A DNA stretch of 30,298 nt from Acrasis kona (lineage: Eukaryota > Heterolobosea > Eutetramitea > Acrasida > Acrasidae): contig JAOPGA020001780.1 of NCBI GenBank assembly GCA_026419775.2, positions 1 through 30,298 on the forward strand, in the 5' to 3' direction. Positions 9,858-19,467 of the stretch are shown one piece after another. Position 1 is the first letter of the stretch, and each line of letters begins with the position of its first letter. The position numbers and the translations under genes were made by a program. The notes beneath the pieces were generated by a model, which was not told the DNA's origin, searched no databases, and saw nothing but the letters and a program-made list of their open reading frames with translations.

Positions 9858-10399
9858 TCAATACAAGTCTCCTCTCAATAAAATTTTACTTGTATCCACT
9901 CCTGTTCCTTGATGTGGAATGTTGTGTGGGAAAATTAATATTGAACCTCTTTTAGGTTGTATAGTTTCAACGACCTCACCACCTCTAATTGCCGTTAAAA
10001 ATTCAGTGGCTCCACCTTCTAATGTGTCAATCATGTATAGCAGGAAGGAATGTGTGCTAGGGTGCTGTGTAACTGCGTCAAAACGTACTCCATCAACATG
10101 TGGTGCTATAAATCCACCTACACAGTTTAGTTGTAAGTTTACACTAACTAGTTACCTGAAGGGTATATTATAAATCTTAAAGAAGGAAGCACGCGCGTAA
10201 ATTTATATGTTTCAGGGATTGCATTCAGTATCGAAGTTCCTATTTCTTCTGATTCAAACCACTTCCTGTCAGCCAGCATGTTATATGATCCCATGTCAGA
10301 AATTGCGTCGTCCTCCATTATCTGGTTTAAATTCTCCAGGAACTTTCCATCAAATAGTCCATGCAAGTAAAGAACCTTTTCCCTTATGTCTGTCGTCAT
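9858..10399 (-). CDS. 2-oxoglutarate/Fe(II)-dependent dioxygenase (prolyl 4-hydroxylase-like), two exons
   Basis: Two exons, 10156-10399 and 9858-10117, joined over a 38-nt intron (10118-10155, GTAACT...GTGTAG) that has an in-frame stop if retained. The spliced protein has 167 aa from the Met before TTDIREK; a Met at 10420 would add seven residues. The double-stranded beta-helix core is clear: RFIIYPSGG, then PHVDG with the H-x-D iron ligands, then LIFPHNIPHQG with the distal His, and ILLRGDLY with the Arg that usually grips 2-oxoglutarate. Size and motif order fit small P4H-like oxygenases, which hydroxylate prolyl or other side chains. The N-terminal LHGLFDG segment matches the usual helix entering the fold. 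The substrate is unknown. Confidence 0.82.
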
Positions 10400-10420
10400 G
10401 TTAAAAATATTACAATGCAT

Positions 10421-10883
10421 TCAAGCTTGTTGAAAAATTGCAACGTATCTCTAAGAAGATGCATGCGAGTAAATTGGGTTAATTTTCAATTAGCAACTAC
10501 ACTCAACATCTCTTATCGATGGTTATTAGAGTATATTCCCAAGCTCAAGAAATATTGTTAGTAAATATTTTTAGCTGGTATTCACGGCGATGGATGTGGT
10601 GAGACCGGCAATGAAAAAAGTTAGGGCCAGCAGATTTCGCTCCGGGGATCTTGATGATTGAATTGCACTGCCAAAATGTATTTTCATAGCATTCGGCGCA
10701 TCCACACTTGCCAACTCTCTTCAACTTGAGGTCCGGTGACAAAGTATCCTATGATGTTCTGTACATTACTCTCAAGTCTATAAGAGCCTCAAATGTAATG
10801 AATTAGATTACTTTAATCTTAGTAAAATTTGTGCTGAGCCCACCGATCCCACAAGTATGTACAATTTCAGTAAAAAGAATCCT
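10421..10883. other. Intergenic stretch without a supported gene
   Basis: About 460 bp lie between the starts and ends of two minus-strand genes. A minus-strand open stretch (10545-10742) has Cys-rich coding-like content (KCGCAECYENTFWQC) but no ATG, and could only be an internal exon. A plus-strand ATG at 10590 opens 23 basic codons and then stops. Neither can be tied to neighbouring exons with a convincing GT-AG pair. I see no RNA gene. Confidence 0.5.
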
Positions 10884-11246
10884 TTATTTCTTAATTCTTC
10901 CAACCACTGGGTATCTTCCTCTGTAAAAATTTTGCCACTTTGTCAATGTTGCATTCTCCTTCTCGGTGAGTCCCTCTGTGGATCCATAAGGTTTAAGATC
11001 CTCGGCTTCTAACGAAGATTTCGCAAGCCCTCTGGTGGCCTCTTTACCTGCAAAGATGCTATAGCCGCTTCCTTGAGCATACATTTCGCGTTTTGATGAA
11101 ACATCGAATACTAAGCCGTTGACACCAAGATATACCGGTACGTCATCACTAGATCCGTTGAATTTTTCTAAATCCTCAATAGTAAACTCTTTATCTGGGA
11201 TTGGTGAGTCTGTGTAGTTTGGCTGATCGGGGTTTGACGACATCAT
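10884..11246 (-). CDS. Cytochrome b5-like (MAPR) heme-binding protein
   Basis: A small protein of the membrane-associated progesterone receptor/neudesin branch of the cytochrome b5 fold. Visible features in order: FTIEDLEKFNG, the strand PVYLGVNGLVFDVSS, the segment MYAQGSGYSIFAGKEATRGLAKSS and the closing WQNFYRGRYPVVGRI. MAPR proteins bind heme through Tyr instead of the His pair of true cytochrome b5; the Tyr of the GYSIFAGKEA block (GSGY) and the YRGRY Tyr are present. The frame opens at 11291, but the first 15 codons are Lys/Asn-rich and I prefer the Met-Met pair at 11246/11243, giving about 120 aa. There is no N-terminal membrane anchor, so the protein is probably soluble. In other eukaryotes this family supports P450 enzymes or heme handling. 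Confidence 0.85.
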   Translation of the reverse strand: MMSSNPDQPNYTDSPIPDKEFTIEDLEKFNGSSDDVPVYLGVNGLVFDVSSKREMYAQGSGYSIFAGKEATRGLAKSSLEAEDLKPYGSTEGLTEKENATLTKWQNFYRGRYPVVGRIKK

Positions 11247-11494
11247 CTTCAATTTTGTTTGCTTTTTGTTTGAGTTGATCAACATAAACAAGCTACGGAC
11301 GATGTATAAGAGAAGAGTTCATGATATCGAAGCGGTGCTAGAAGAACAATTAAATGCGAAATACAATACCTATGTGGCACTATTCTAACATTCCCAATCA
11401 AAAATGAATGAACGAAGAAAATAAGTGCGTCTGTTAATAAACTATTTTAGAAGCAATTAAATTAAATTTATTATTAAAAGCTATTCAAGGGTGT

Positions 11495-12163
11495 TTATGC
11501 TTTTCCCATGTATGTTGCATCCAAAATTTTAAGGTAGACCTGATCTCCGACTTTGGTGTGTGTGGGTGCGGAAATAAAACTTCCTTCTCTATTTACTTTA
11601 ATTTTTGCCGCGCTCGAATTTTTGGTGATTAAAGATGATGGAACCTTGTCTGTCACCTCAACAACATCACATAAAATCTGAGTCGACTTTACAACAAGTG
11701 ATATGAATTTTTGTTCCTCATCATCATATTCAATCAAAATCTCCATTGAGTTCAAATCCTTATCGTTTTTAAATCTTTGATCCACTTTTATCAAATCAGA
11801 GGGCACTTCAAAAGTCAACGACTCATCAGGACTTTTGAAAACGAACTTGGTTGGGTCGACATCATCTTCGTCCCTAATGACGCACTCAAAGTTGTCTGAA
11901 GCTACGGGTACCAGTTCAAGTTTATCGATGGATTTGTATTTTTTCTGATACTTTTTTTTGGTCTCAAGCTCCTCGACATCTAGTGTGATCACGGCCATAG
12001 ATCTTGCTTGTTTAGAGTGTGAAATGTCCTTGACTTTATAGTACTTCTTCTGGTCAATATAAATATCATCCTTTGATATTTTGTTCACATATGTAGGAGT
12101 GCTGTAATTTCGGAGTTTGATAGATGAGAAGAAGCGTGGGCGAATCTTGTTGAGTGCGAGCAT
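11495..12163 (-). CDS. Mitochondrial elongation factor P-like protein
   Basis: A 222-aa, intronless protein with the three-domain EF-P layout. Residues 1-22 (RPRFFSSIKLRNYS) are basic, hydroxylated and lack acidic residues, as in mitochondrial presequences. The KOW-like N domain follows (YYKVKDISHSKQARS...KKYKSIDKLELV), then an OB domain and a C-terminal OB domain with KINREGSFISAPTHTKVGDQVYLKI-like spacing that matches the EF-P end (TKVGD, AATYMGKA-like terminus). EF-P rescues ribosomes stalled at proline runs. The tip loop, PGKG in many bacteria with a modified Lys, reads QARS here, with Arg54 in the Lys place. The central domain is divergent. It shares a 183-bp divergent 5' region with the arrestin-fold gene. 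Confidence 0.75.
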   Translation of the reverse strand: MLALNKIRPRFFSSIKLRNYSTPTYVNKISKDDIYIDQKKYYKVKDISHSKQARSMAVITLDVEELETKKKYQKKYKSIDKLELVPVASDNFECVIRDEDDVDPTKFVFKSPDESLTFEVPSDLIKVDQRFKNDKDLNSMEILIEYDDEEQKFISLVVKSTQILCDVVEVTDKVPSSLITKNSSAAKIKVNREGSFISAPTHTKVGDQVYLKILDATYMGKA

Positions 12164-12346
12164 TTTGATGGCGTTACAATCTTCAAGTCAATCGCGAAAG
12201 AGAATTTTTAGACGTTATTGAATCATATAAATACTACACCCACAATTTACACCCACAATGGCACTACCTGATTTTTGAGTAACGAGAGCTCATCACAGAC
12301 ATTGCGTTTATTAGCAGGACATTTGACATAGGCTATTTTTATAAAC
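12164..12346. promoter_or_regulatory. Shared divergent 5' region with TATA-like sequence
   Basis: The 183 bp separate the starts of the EF-P-like gene (minus) and the arrestin-fold gene (plus). A TATAAA occurs at 12226-12231. Its role is inferred only from position, and such sequences are frequent in AT-rich DNA. Confidence 0.3.
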
Positions 12347-13379
12347 ATGGTATATATCGACATCAGCAAGGATAGGATCTTTCATAATGTAACTGGGACA
12401 GTCAAAGTATTTGATGCATCGTACACTGTTGGTTTCAAAGAAGCTACAATTCAAATATGGGGCACAGAAGTAATTGAAAATTCCACTTCAAGAGTTGAGT
12501 CAGAAATATTTACCCAAACACTCGCTACCATGTACGTATTTTTCTCCTAATTTGAAAATGCTATAACATAGAACGGACGCTAAAGATCTTGAACTTGGTT
12601 ACAAATTTATCCACAAATTGCCACCAAAGACACCAAGTTCGCTCACGTTCGACTTTATTGATGATGAAAAATTCTTTACGGTACATATAGAGTATCATGT
12701 GTCAATTGTACTTGACTACAACAATGGTAAAGAAAGCAAAGCTTTTAAGAAAGAGTTTCTTGTTGGTGAGCAATATACATCAGATTCTTTAGAGGCAGAA
12801 CTTGCATGCGTGTGCGAGAGGGATGTTTACTTCAAGTTCAGAATAGAGAGGTCCATATTTTTCCTTCCAACACTCTCTGAGGAAGAGGATTTAAATCAAT
12901 ACAACATTATATCTCTTCTTTATGCAATTGATAACCAAACCAACAGAAGAGTGCAGCCGGTCGTTATAAAACTTGTTCAGCAAGAAAGCATAACATTCAA
13001 AAGCAAGACATATAGCAGGATAAAAGAGATTGTTGTTATGAAAACTGATCATGTAAAGTTACATTCTTCTTGTATAAAATTGTTGCAAATAGAAATTCCT
13101 GATAGATTGCTGCCTAGTGTCAACAGCAAGTCAGTTAGTAATCGATATAAAATTGAATTCGATTGTGGAGATGGAAACATGGTGTCACTGCCCATCCAAA
13201 TACTTCACAAACAACAAGAGCCCATAAGTGTGGATATTTCAAACTTCAAAATTGTTGACCAGGACGAGCAAGGTTTCATGTTTGGAGACCTGGTGGGAAA
13301 TTTAGAGGAAGAAAGCGAACCGTTTCTGAAAGAAGAGGTTACTTTGAAGTCTTGTCCTAATTGCTGCTCTTTTTCATAA
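12347..13379 (+). CDS. Arrestin-fold protein, two exons
   Basis: Exons 12347-12531 and 12572-13379 joined over a 40-nt intron (GTACGT...ACATAG) give 330 aa. The N-terminal sheet shows VTGTVKVFD, followed by GFKEATIQIWGTEVIE and, after the splice, LELGYKFIHKLPPKTPSSL and YHVSIVLDY, the pattern of an arrestin N domain. The second half (FKSKTYSRIKEIVVM, RYKIEFDCGDGNMVSLPIQIL) matches the arrestin C domain. Such proteins act as cargo adaptors in endocytosis or retromer-like sorting. The tail is acidic and then ends in a Cys cluster (CPNCC), possibly a lipid or metal site. No PPxY motif for ubiquitin ligases is seen. The frame is restored exactly by the intron. Confidence 0.75.
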
Positions 13380-13548
13380 AAGTCTTTTTGTTGTATAATT
13401 GTCTCTGTGGATGTTGTATAATTTGTTATTCATGTTGCGTATGCGAATACTCCGTACTTGCTCTAATTTGAAGAAGGATGATAATGGAATGTTGGTGCTG
13501 AACAACCAATGCCAATTTGAACAATCGAATTTAAATAATAAGAATACA

Positions 13549-14861
13549 ATGGCATCTCTTACCACAGAACTCAATGTTGCCACATTCCCAAAGGTGTTAA
13601 AGCCTATATTACCCTTCCTACAAAGAGCCAATGACTTTGAGAAGAGAGCCCCTTTGGTTGCTTTCTATTGCAGAACATACGCTGCTCAGCTCGGAATTAC
13701 AATCATTCAAAGTGGTGCAACCAAGGAAGATGGTCCTACGAAAATGTTAATCGATCTTATGGACAAACTAGAGACAGTAAGTTCTCATCATTCTATGGAT
13801 TTTACTCTATTAGGACAAACAAAGTTTAGACGCGAATACAGAAGATGGAAGGGCCACAGTCGAACTATTTGCTATTAAAATGTTTAAAAAAGCAGATGAC
13901 GCTGATAGGGCTGGTAGACATGATGCCATCGTCGCCAGACTATTTTATGCATCATCAGTATTGATGGAGGTTACAAAGCAATTTGGCGACTTAAGTGAAG
14001 ACGTATGAGTTCATCATTTGCTTAAAATGTTCTTAAACTCAATAGATTGTTGAAAAACAAAAATACGCAAGATGGAAGGCAGCAGAAATCTCCAGAGCAA
14101 TTAAGACGGGTTCTTCCATTGCTCCAGGACCCTACGGTAGCGACGATGGTGGATATGAACAAGAGCAGGAATCAGAAACTGAAATGAGTGAAGCACATCA
14201 AAATGCCATGCAGACCAAGCAAACAGAGTACCATCACACCGCATTCGATAGACAACCTCAGCAACAGTATTCGTACAATCAACCACAACAAGACTTTAAT
14301 TCTTACAATGATCAACAATCGTCCTACGATCAGCACTCATCACATATGGACACTCAACAAGACTCATCAGCCTTTGGAGGACCCAACCACCAATACGAAC
14401 AATATTTCCAACAAGAACAGGAACCTTCGTTTGTCGAACCTCCTCCACAACAATCGTTCGCAATGTCTCCCCAGTCAAACATTCAACCATCATTCATCCA
14501 ACCTCCACCACAAGCATTTTCTCCTCCTCCACAACAATCGTTCGCTCCACCACCACAGTCCTACACTCCTCCGAAACAAGCACTTTCACCTCCTCCCCAG
14601 CAGGTAGCACCAACTCCTAAACCTCAGCCATCACCCGCAGTCACAAAGCCACAACCTACACAAGTCCCTCAACAATCATTCCAATTCGAAAAAGAAGAAA
14701 TTCCCTTGGAGGATGTTATGAAGGCACAAAAGTTCACAAAGTTCGCAATGAGGTAAGAATTGATTTTATTTGTGTTAATGTTTTGTAGTTCTTTGCAATT
14801 TAATGATATTGATACGGCAAGGAAGTATCTAAGAGACGCTCTTCAACTCATTGGCGGCTAA
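13549..14861 (+). CDS. VTA1: VTA1/LIP5, ESCRT-III/Vps4 cofactor, four exons
   Basis: Exons 13549-13776, 13814-14002, 14046-14752 and 14789-14861, with introns of 37, 43 and 36 nt, give 398 aa. The N-terminal tandem-MIT region (residues about 7-155) is well conserved: LKPILPFLQRANDFEKRAPL, VAFYCRTYAAQ, KMLIDLMDKLE, KMFKKADDADRAGR and KQKYARWKAAEI. A Gln/Pro/Ser-rich linker of about 200 residues follows. The last 35 residues (KFTKFAMSSLQF...TARKYLRDAL) form the VSL helix pair that dimerises and binds Vps4. VTA1 stimulates the Vps4 ATPase that dismantles ESCRT-III on endosomes. The last, short exon is essential for VSL: reading through intron 3 hits a stop at once. An AATAAA lies at 14874-14879. 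Confidence 0.93.
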
Positions 14862-14873
14862 TGTATTTGATTC

Positions 14874-14879
14874 AATAAA
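14874..14879 (+). promoter_or_regulatory. AATAAA poly(A) signal of VTA1
   Basis: A canonical AATAAA lies 13 bases after the VTA1 stop codon, with a T-rich stretch downstream. Confidence 0.55.
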
Positions 14880-14996
14880 ATGATTATTCTTTATTCTTTG
14901 GGAATGTTTTTTTTTGTTCTCGTGAGGTTGTTGGAACTCTCCGAGTTTGATCTTGTCAACCTGTTTGATTGTTTGATGCACTTACAGTAAAACAAG

Positions 14997-16445
14997 ATGT
15001 CTCAGCAAAAGAGGAGGGATAAGCTGGAGCAGGAGAAATATTTGGTGCAAGTCGAAAAAGTAAAAACAACAGTCGATGAGGAGTGGGAGAAATTTGGATT
15101 CGAATCACAAACCAAGAGGGATTCTCAAGTTTGGTTCAATACTCTACAGCACCCCGGAGTACCAGAGAGAGGCGATATTCTGAGAAGAATTCTATGTGTA
15201 CTGAGATATGGCGGTCTAATGTACAGACATATTAGTGAGTTGGATTTAAAAAAGTTTCATTCGGACGACTCACACGGACCGTCTGAAAAAGAGTTAGAGG
15301 AGTGGTTGCAGTGGAAACCTTGGTACAGAACAAAGTGGCCCATATGCACTGCCCTTTCCCACGGAGGAAGGGTGATGATACAACTGCCAAAAGCAAAAGC
15401 TCAACCTAGCCCTATTCCAGGAGTTGTGGCACATGACTTTTCATTTTGGAGGTGGCTTGTAACAGGTGACCCTGAAGGTCAAATAGAAACATTGGTTAGC
15501 GCCTCCACAAGTGGTGACCAATGCGCTCAACAAGGTAAAATCATTTTTAAGCGGCTTGGAGCAACTCATGCACTTGGATTTGAGGGAATGGAGCAGGCAT
15601 CAGAAGATGAGACTGATGATGTTGCGAGTACCGTTAATAGCAACAGCCCTGTTGTTTTACGAGATGAATTTTTCAAACCTCTACCATTTGGAAGTAAAAA
15701 AGTACTTGTAGAACAAAAGACTTCTGGATTTAATTTGAGAGATACGAAACTTTTGAAAAGCGATGACTTTGTTCTTAAGCACCACCGTCATTGGGGAATG
15801 AACTTACCTTTAGGTGGAGAAAATACGAAAAGAGAGACTGGTAGGATAGTTAAGGCCGATGGATCGAATGGACATTTGTACGTTTATCATATGGCAGCAA
15901 AAGAAGACGCGTTTGGAGGAGTGATGATTGGAATGGAGGGGAGTGAGTGGGGTAAATATGATCCACTTGGAGGGTATCATGGAATGAGTGCAAAGTCTTC
16001 CCCGTACTCACCAACATTTGGATATAAGTGGCACGCTAAAAAGCACCAAAGTTTGGAGGAGCTTGGAGGTCCTGGTAAATACGACTGCATGATTATCGAC
16101 TTGTCAGATGGATGGGAACATCTCATAGAAAAATACAACAAAGAATGGTTCGACAATTACTGTGGTCAGACATCTATGCCCGTCCCAAGAGATTCCGAGT
16201 TTGAACACTTTCAAGTTGGTAATTTGTCACTAAGCATGCCGAAGGTTATAAGAGCACATGACCTAAGAGACGGGAGGGCTAGATTAAGGAAGCACATAAA
16301 AGCAAGAACTGAGAAGGCGGCAGAAACGAAAGTTTGGGATTCATATAAAAGTATTATTGTGAAGAGAGTGGCACGAAATGGCTTGAGCGAGAGCCACAGA
16401 CGTTATACAAATGGATCTATTAAAAACATACCGGTTGCAACTTAA
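14997..16445 (+). CDS. Unrecognised 482-aa protein
   Basis: A long intronless frame with clean coding character that I do not recognise. Residues about 1-35 are charged and helical (KRRDKLEQEKY). The middle has an acidic low-complexity patch (EQASEDETDD). Residues about 250-360 look like the best-ordered part, with a Gly/His/Tyr-rich core: KHHRHWGMNLPLGG, GHLYVYHMAAKED, GVMIGMEGSEWG, GGYHGMSAKSSPYSPTFGYKW. His and Glu in HLYVYH and IGMEGS could be catalytic, but no family match comes to mind. The C-terminal part is rich in basic residues and helical. No signal peptide or membrane span. AATAAA at 16495-16500. Confidence 0.75.
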   Translation: MSQQKRRDKLEQEKYLVQVEKVKTTVDEEWEKFGFESQTKRDSQVWFNTLQHPGVPERGDILRRILCVLRYGGLMYRHISELDLKKFHSDDSHGPSEKELEEWLQWKPWYRTKWPICTALSHGGRVMIQLPKAKAQPSPIPGVVAHDFSFWRWLVTGDPEGQIETLVSASTSGDQCAQQGKIIFKRLGATHALGFEGMEQASEDETDDVASTVNSNSPVVLRDEFFKPLPFGSKKVLVEQKTSGFNLRDTKLLKSDDFVLKHHRHWGMNLPLGGENTKRETGRIVKADGSNGHLYVYHMAAKEDAFGGVMIGMEGSEWGKYDPLGGYHGMSAKSSPYSPTFGYKWHAKKHQSLEELGGPGKYDCMIIDLSDGWEHLIEKYNKEWFDNYCGQTSMPVPRDSEFEHFQVGNLSLSMPKVIRAHDLRDGRARLRKHIKARTEKAAETKVWDSYKSIIVKRVARNGLSESHRRYTNGSIKNIPVAT

Positions 16446-16494
16446 TGTTTTGTGTTGAATTCGTTGAGTTCATTTTGCTTTAAACTGTAATCCC

Positions 16495-16500
16495 AATAAA
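16495..16500 (+). promoter_or_regulatory. AATAAA poly(A) signal of the 482-aa orphan gene
   Basis: Canonical AATAAA 50 bases after the stop at 16445 and just before the next gene's leader. Confidence 0.5.
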
Positions 16501-16570
16501 TCTGTCCATAAACATAATAAAATGGGTGCTCTTTGGGAATTGAAGAACAGATTATTTTCAATTACAAAAG

Positions 16571-17265
16571 ATGCAAAACAATAAACACTCTCCATCCACG
16601 TTAGCAAAGGTTTATCTTTCTGCTTACAATATCTCACAGATTGGAGGATGGGGATACATATTATACAAAACATTAAAGCTTTCTTTTGATCATCACAACA
16701 AGCCCAAAGAAACCATTAAAGGCAAGGAGCAAACATATCAGAGGATATGGCCGCAAACAAGTGGGTATGTCAAGACATTTCAGACATTAAGTTTAATGGA
16801 GTCCCTGCACTGCCTTCTTGGGTTAGTTCCTGGATCTCCAACAACCCCGTTACAGCAGTCAGTTGGGAGGATGTGCGTTGCATATGGTGTAAATGATTTT
16901 GTTTCCCACGTATGACCTCCATTTTTTTTCTTCTCACAAGTTAGAGCCCATTAAATGCATCTCTGAACGTAGCCTGGTCTGTGGCCGACATTATAAGATA
17001 CGCTTTTTATGTAACAAGTCTTTGGGATATAACCCCACAATGGCTCACATATCTAAGGTATACTGCCTTTTTGCTATTGTATCCGGTAGGTATGGCGTCA
17101 GAGGTTGGACTAGTTCTCACTGCCCTTTACAAGGGAAGGGGTGTTCCACAAGAAAACCCTCTCGCTTATAAAGCCTTCGCACTATTCTTTTTTGCAGTTA
17201 TCGTAGGAAAGGGATATCCAAAGGTGTTGAGACACATGTTGGCTCTAAGAAGAGCAAAATTATGA
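16571..17265 (+). CDS. 3-hydroxyacyl-CoA dehydratase (HACD/PHS1), two exons
   Basis: Exons 16571-16909 and 16945-17265 joined over a 35-nt intron (GTATGA...AGTTAG) give 219 aa, the normal size. Family landmarks: YLSAYNISQIGGWGYIL at the start, LMESLHCLLGLVPGSPTTPLQ, then AWSVADIIRYAFY, LRYTAFLLLYPVGMASEV. The catalytic Tyr and Glu are both present in the spacing Y-P-V-G-M-A-S-E. This ER membrane enzyme with about six spans removes water from 3-hydroxyacyl-CoA in very-long-chain fatty acid elongation. An ATG at 16521 opens a 20-codon frame that ends at 16583, overlapping the main start by a few bases; it may be an upstream ORF or lie before the transcript start. AATAAA overlaps the region just after the stop. 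Confidence 0.9.
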
Positions 17266-17411
17266 AATAAACATCTTATTTAAAGATATAAATAATGTTA
17301 AGTCAGGGGTGACATAGACAAATAGTTTTCGCATTGTTGTTCAGGTCGAGCGTAAAGGTGTTTGTCTTTGTAAAACTGCAGTATGTGACGCATGTCAAAA
17401 ATCGGCAACAA

Positions 17412-18357
17412 ATGCATTTATGCGATGATGTGGTAGGGAACATTATCGATTTTCTGCCGTACAGAACAATCCATTCTAGTATTCTCATGATCAACAAGCA
17501 ATTTAATTCTTTGTGCTCATAAAAAGCGAAATACATAGAGTTGGTGGCTTACATTTTGATTCCAAAAGAGGTGCTCGAAAATGTGTTGAATGGATTCTCA
17601 AAGCATATTTATGAAACATCACAAGCTGGGCGTTACGAGGTTGAGTATGTAGTACAAATCAAAAGTGTTCCTCAATCATAGATGTATATGCCACATGATG
17701 TTGAGCAACAGTAGATTGTGCCAATTCTTACTAGAGAGATGCCATTTAAGTCGTTTTATGGGTGATGGGTGTGCTGCCAGTATGATTCTTGTTCTAGGTG
17801 AAGAGTTAAATTGTGACCTTTACAAAGTTCATGATTTTGAACAATACATCAGGCCTGATGCAAGAAGTGAGGTAGAGAATTCCGGTTTGAAAGTTGAACT
17901 ATCAACACAAAATACCTTATCAAAATATCTAAGGGACAATTTTGACAAATATTACCCTCACCCATCTCTCCTCGACCACATAACTCAATCCAACTTGAAA
18001 TTTATAGACAACAACAAATCTGACCAACGAATACTACTAGAATATTTTCTTCAACCAAGCGTGTCCATTGCAGATGAACTCGGTAACAGAAATATAATTT
18101 TCATGCAAAAAACTCCTCCTTTCTGTTGTGTGAACGAACAGAAGTGGGTATGCTTTATTATCTTTATTCTACTCCATTGGATGGAATTTGTTGCCTACAA
18201 CAACAAAAAAGCTATTCATAACCAAACTATAATAATTAGGGAGGTTCGCCATGATAGAGATAAAATTCACCTTCGAACATTTGTCGACTCTTCAGATTAC
18301 AATAGCGAAGATCCCATAAGAAAGAAACTTATGAAAGGATATCAAGAAGGTAGGTGA
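17412..18357 (+). pseudogene. F-box-like gene with an in-frame stop
   Basis: The frame starting at ATG 17412 has an F-box-like N-terminus (DDVVGNIIDFLPYRTI...INKQFNSLCS), then TAA at 17520-17522, and continues in the same frame with coding-like sequence (ELVAYILIPKEVLENVL). A 37-nt intron at 17645-17681 (GTATGT...CATAG) then joins phase-correctly to a long open frame that ends at 18357. With the stop ignored the product would have about 300 aa; the C-terminal part (CQFLLERCHLSRF, FEQYIRPDAR) is unrecognised. F-box proteins recruit substrates to SCF ubiquitin ligases. An alternative is a 60-nt intron (17479-17538) that removes the stop and keeps frame, but it would cut away half of the F-box and is longer than all other introns here. 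Nonsense mutation or sequence error is more likely. Confidence 0.5.
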
Positions 18358-18620
18358 GGTCAATCTCATAACAAACAAAAAGAAGATTGGACCGGAACCA
18401 AGAAAAAATTCTCCTATATGCTGTTTAGTTAGTGTATTAATACTTTTTTTCATTTCAGTCTTTCTTTAGTTAAATTGACGAATGCTCTTTCAAGTCACTT
18501 TTTCTTATATGTACAATAAATTCTATTTTTACGATTATATTATTATCGATCTATTATTAAGAATTCGCACCTATAAACGGTTTCGTTTGAGATGTCCGAC
18601 AACAAACAAAAAACACAACA

Positions 18621-19448
18621 ATGCAAACAGCAAACACGCTCTTACCAACCACTGCCCCCACCAAGATCGTAGAGGCACCAGGAACTACAGTTACACAAAC
18701 AACAGTCACTCAAACAGCATATGCCACTTCTGTTGAGGCCAAACCTCAAGTACTATCCCAAATAATGGGCGCCCTAATGGGTTTATCCATGTTCATTGGA
18801 GGTGTTCTACTACTAGTCGGTGCAGCTATTAGTTTGGCTGACTTCGGATACCACTACGTCGCAAGTGGCGTCCTCTGGATCATCGCCTTCTCATTCTTCA
18901 CTCTTGCATCAGTATTCGCATTCATTGGAGGATTTGACCTAGGAAACAAGAACTCAAGAACCCCCTACCACTTCTTGAACATTTTCGGAAGTTTAGCCTT
19001 CTTCTTCGGAAGTATCCTTATGATCATCGGTGCCGCTTTATGGTTATCTGGAACGCAGAGATTCGATACATTCAACGCAGGTGTCATCATTTGGATCGTT
19101 GGTTCCTCATTGATCCTAGCCTACTTCTTAATCCGCAACTATGCCGCCATCGTTGACGGAATTTACTTGTACCACACATACATGAACAACTTGACAAGCC
19201 AACCCAACGGTGCCAACACCTTCCAAGTTGCACCAAAGAGTTTGATCTCAAGCTTGTACTTGAATGGTATCGCCACCGTCATGTACACTGTCGCATCAGT
19301 CCTCTTATTGTTAGGATCAATTGCATGGACTAGCTTCCTAAGAACTATCTTCAGCAGATCATTCCAAACTGAGGCAGGTGTCTTGTGGGTTATCGCAGGA
19401 GCATTGTACCTCATTGCTGGTGTCTTACAAATTGCCGCAAGAAGATAA
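18621..19448 (+). CDS. Polytopic membrane protein with three YrhK-like repeats
   Basis: A 275-aa intronless protein with about six to eight membrane spans. After a hydrophilic Thr-rich N-terminus (residues 1-44) come three related units of about 55-60 residues, near 48-103, 118-172 and 212-272. Each has a Gly-rich span with G...FxxGxxLLLxGA or similar, a polar link with an aromatic residue, and a span beginning GVLWI or GVIIWI. The unit resembles the YrhK domain, a small two-helix bacterial membrane domain; function unknown. Codon use differs from its neighbours: many codons end in C (ATC, TTC, GCC, ACC), which suggests high expression. An out-of-frame ATG at 18592 opens a 26-codon frame. AATAAA at 19468-19473. 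Confidence 0.75.
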   Translation: MQTANTLLPTTAPTKIVEAPGTTVTQTTVTQTAYATSVEAKPQVLSQIMGALMGLSMFIGGVLLLVGAAISLADFGYHYVASGVLWIIAFSFFTLASVFAFIGGFDLGNKNSRTPYHFLNIFGSLAFFFGSILMIIGAALWLSGTQRFDTFNAGVIIWIVGSSLILAYFLIRNYAAIVDGIYLYHTYMNNLTSQPNGANTFQVAPKSLISSLYLNGIATVMYTVASVLLLLGSIAWTSFLRTIFSRSFQTEAGVLWVIAGALYLIAGVLQIAARR

Positions 19449-19467
19449 ACAACATGGACTTGTATAA

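Noticed and set aside
10545-10742. Minus-strand Cys-rich open stretch
   Set aside because: It has no ATG and no convincing splice partners; only an internal exon could explain it.
10750-10840. Box C/D snoRNA (ATGATGT near 10751 and CTGA near 10834)
   Set aside because: The flanks do not form a terminal stem and the C box is imperfect; the match is within chance.
11302-11388. Plus-strand 28-codon ORF with coding-like composition
   Set aside because: Too short to support alone; it lies in the 5' region of the MAPR gene and I found no splice partner.
17514-17538. A roughly 26-nt intron (GTGCTC...CATAG) to remove the F-box stop
   Set aside because: It would shift the frame and is far shorter than the other introns.
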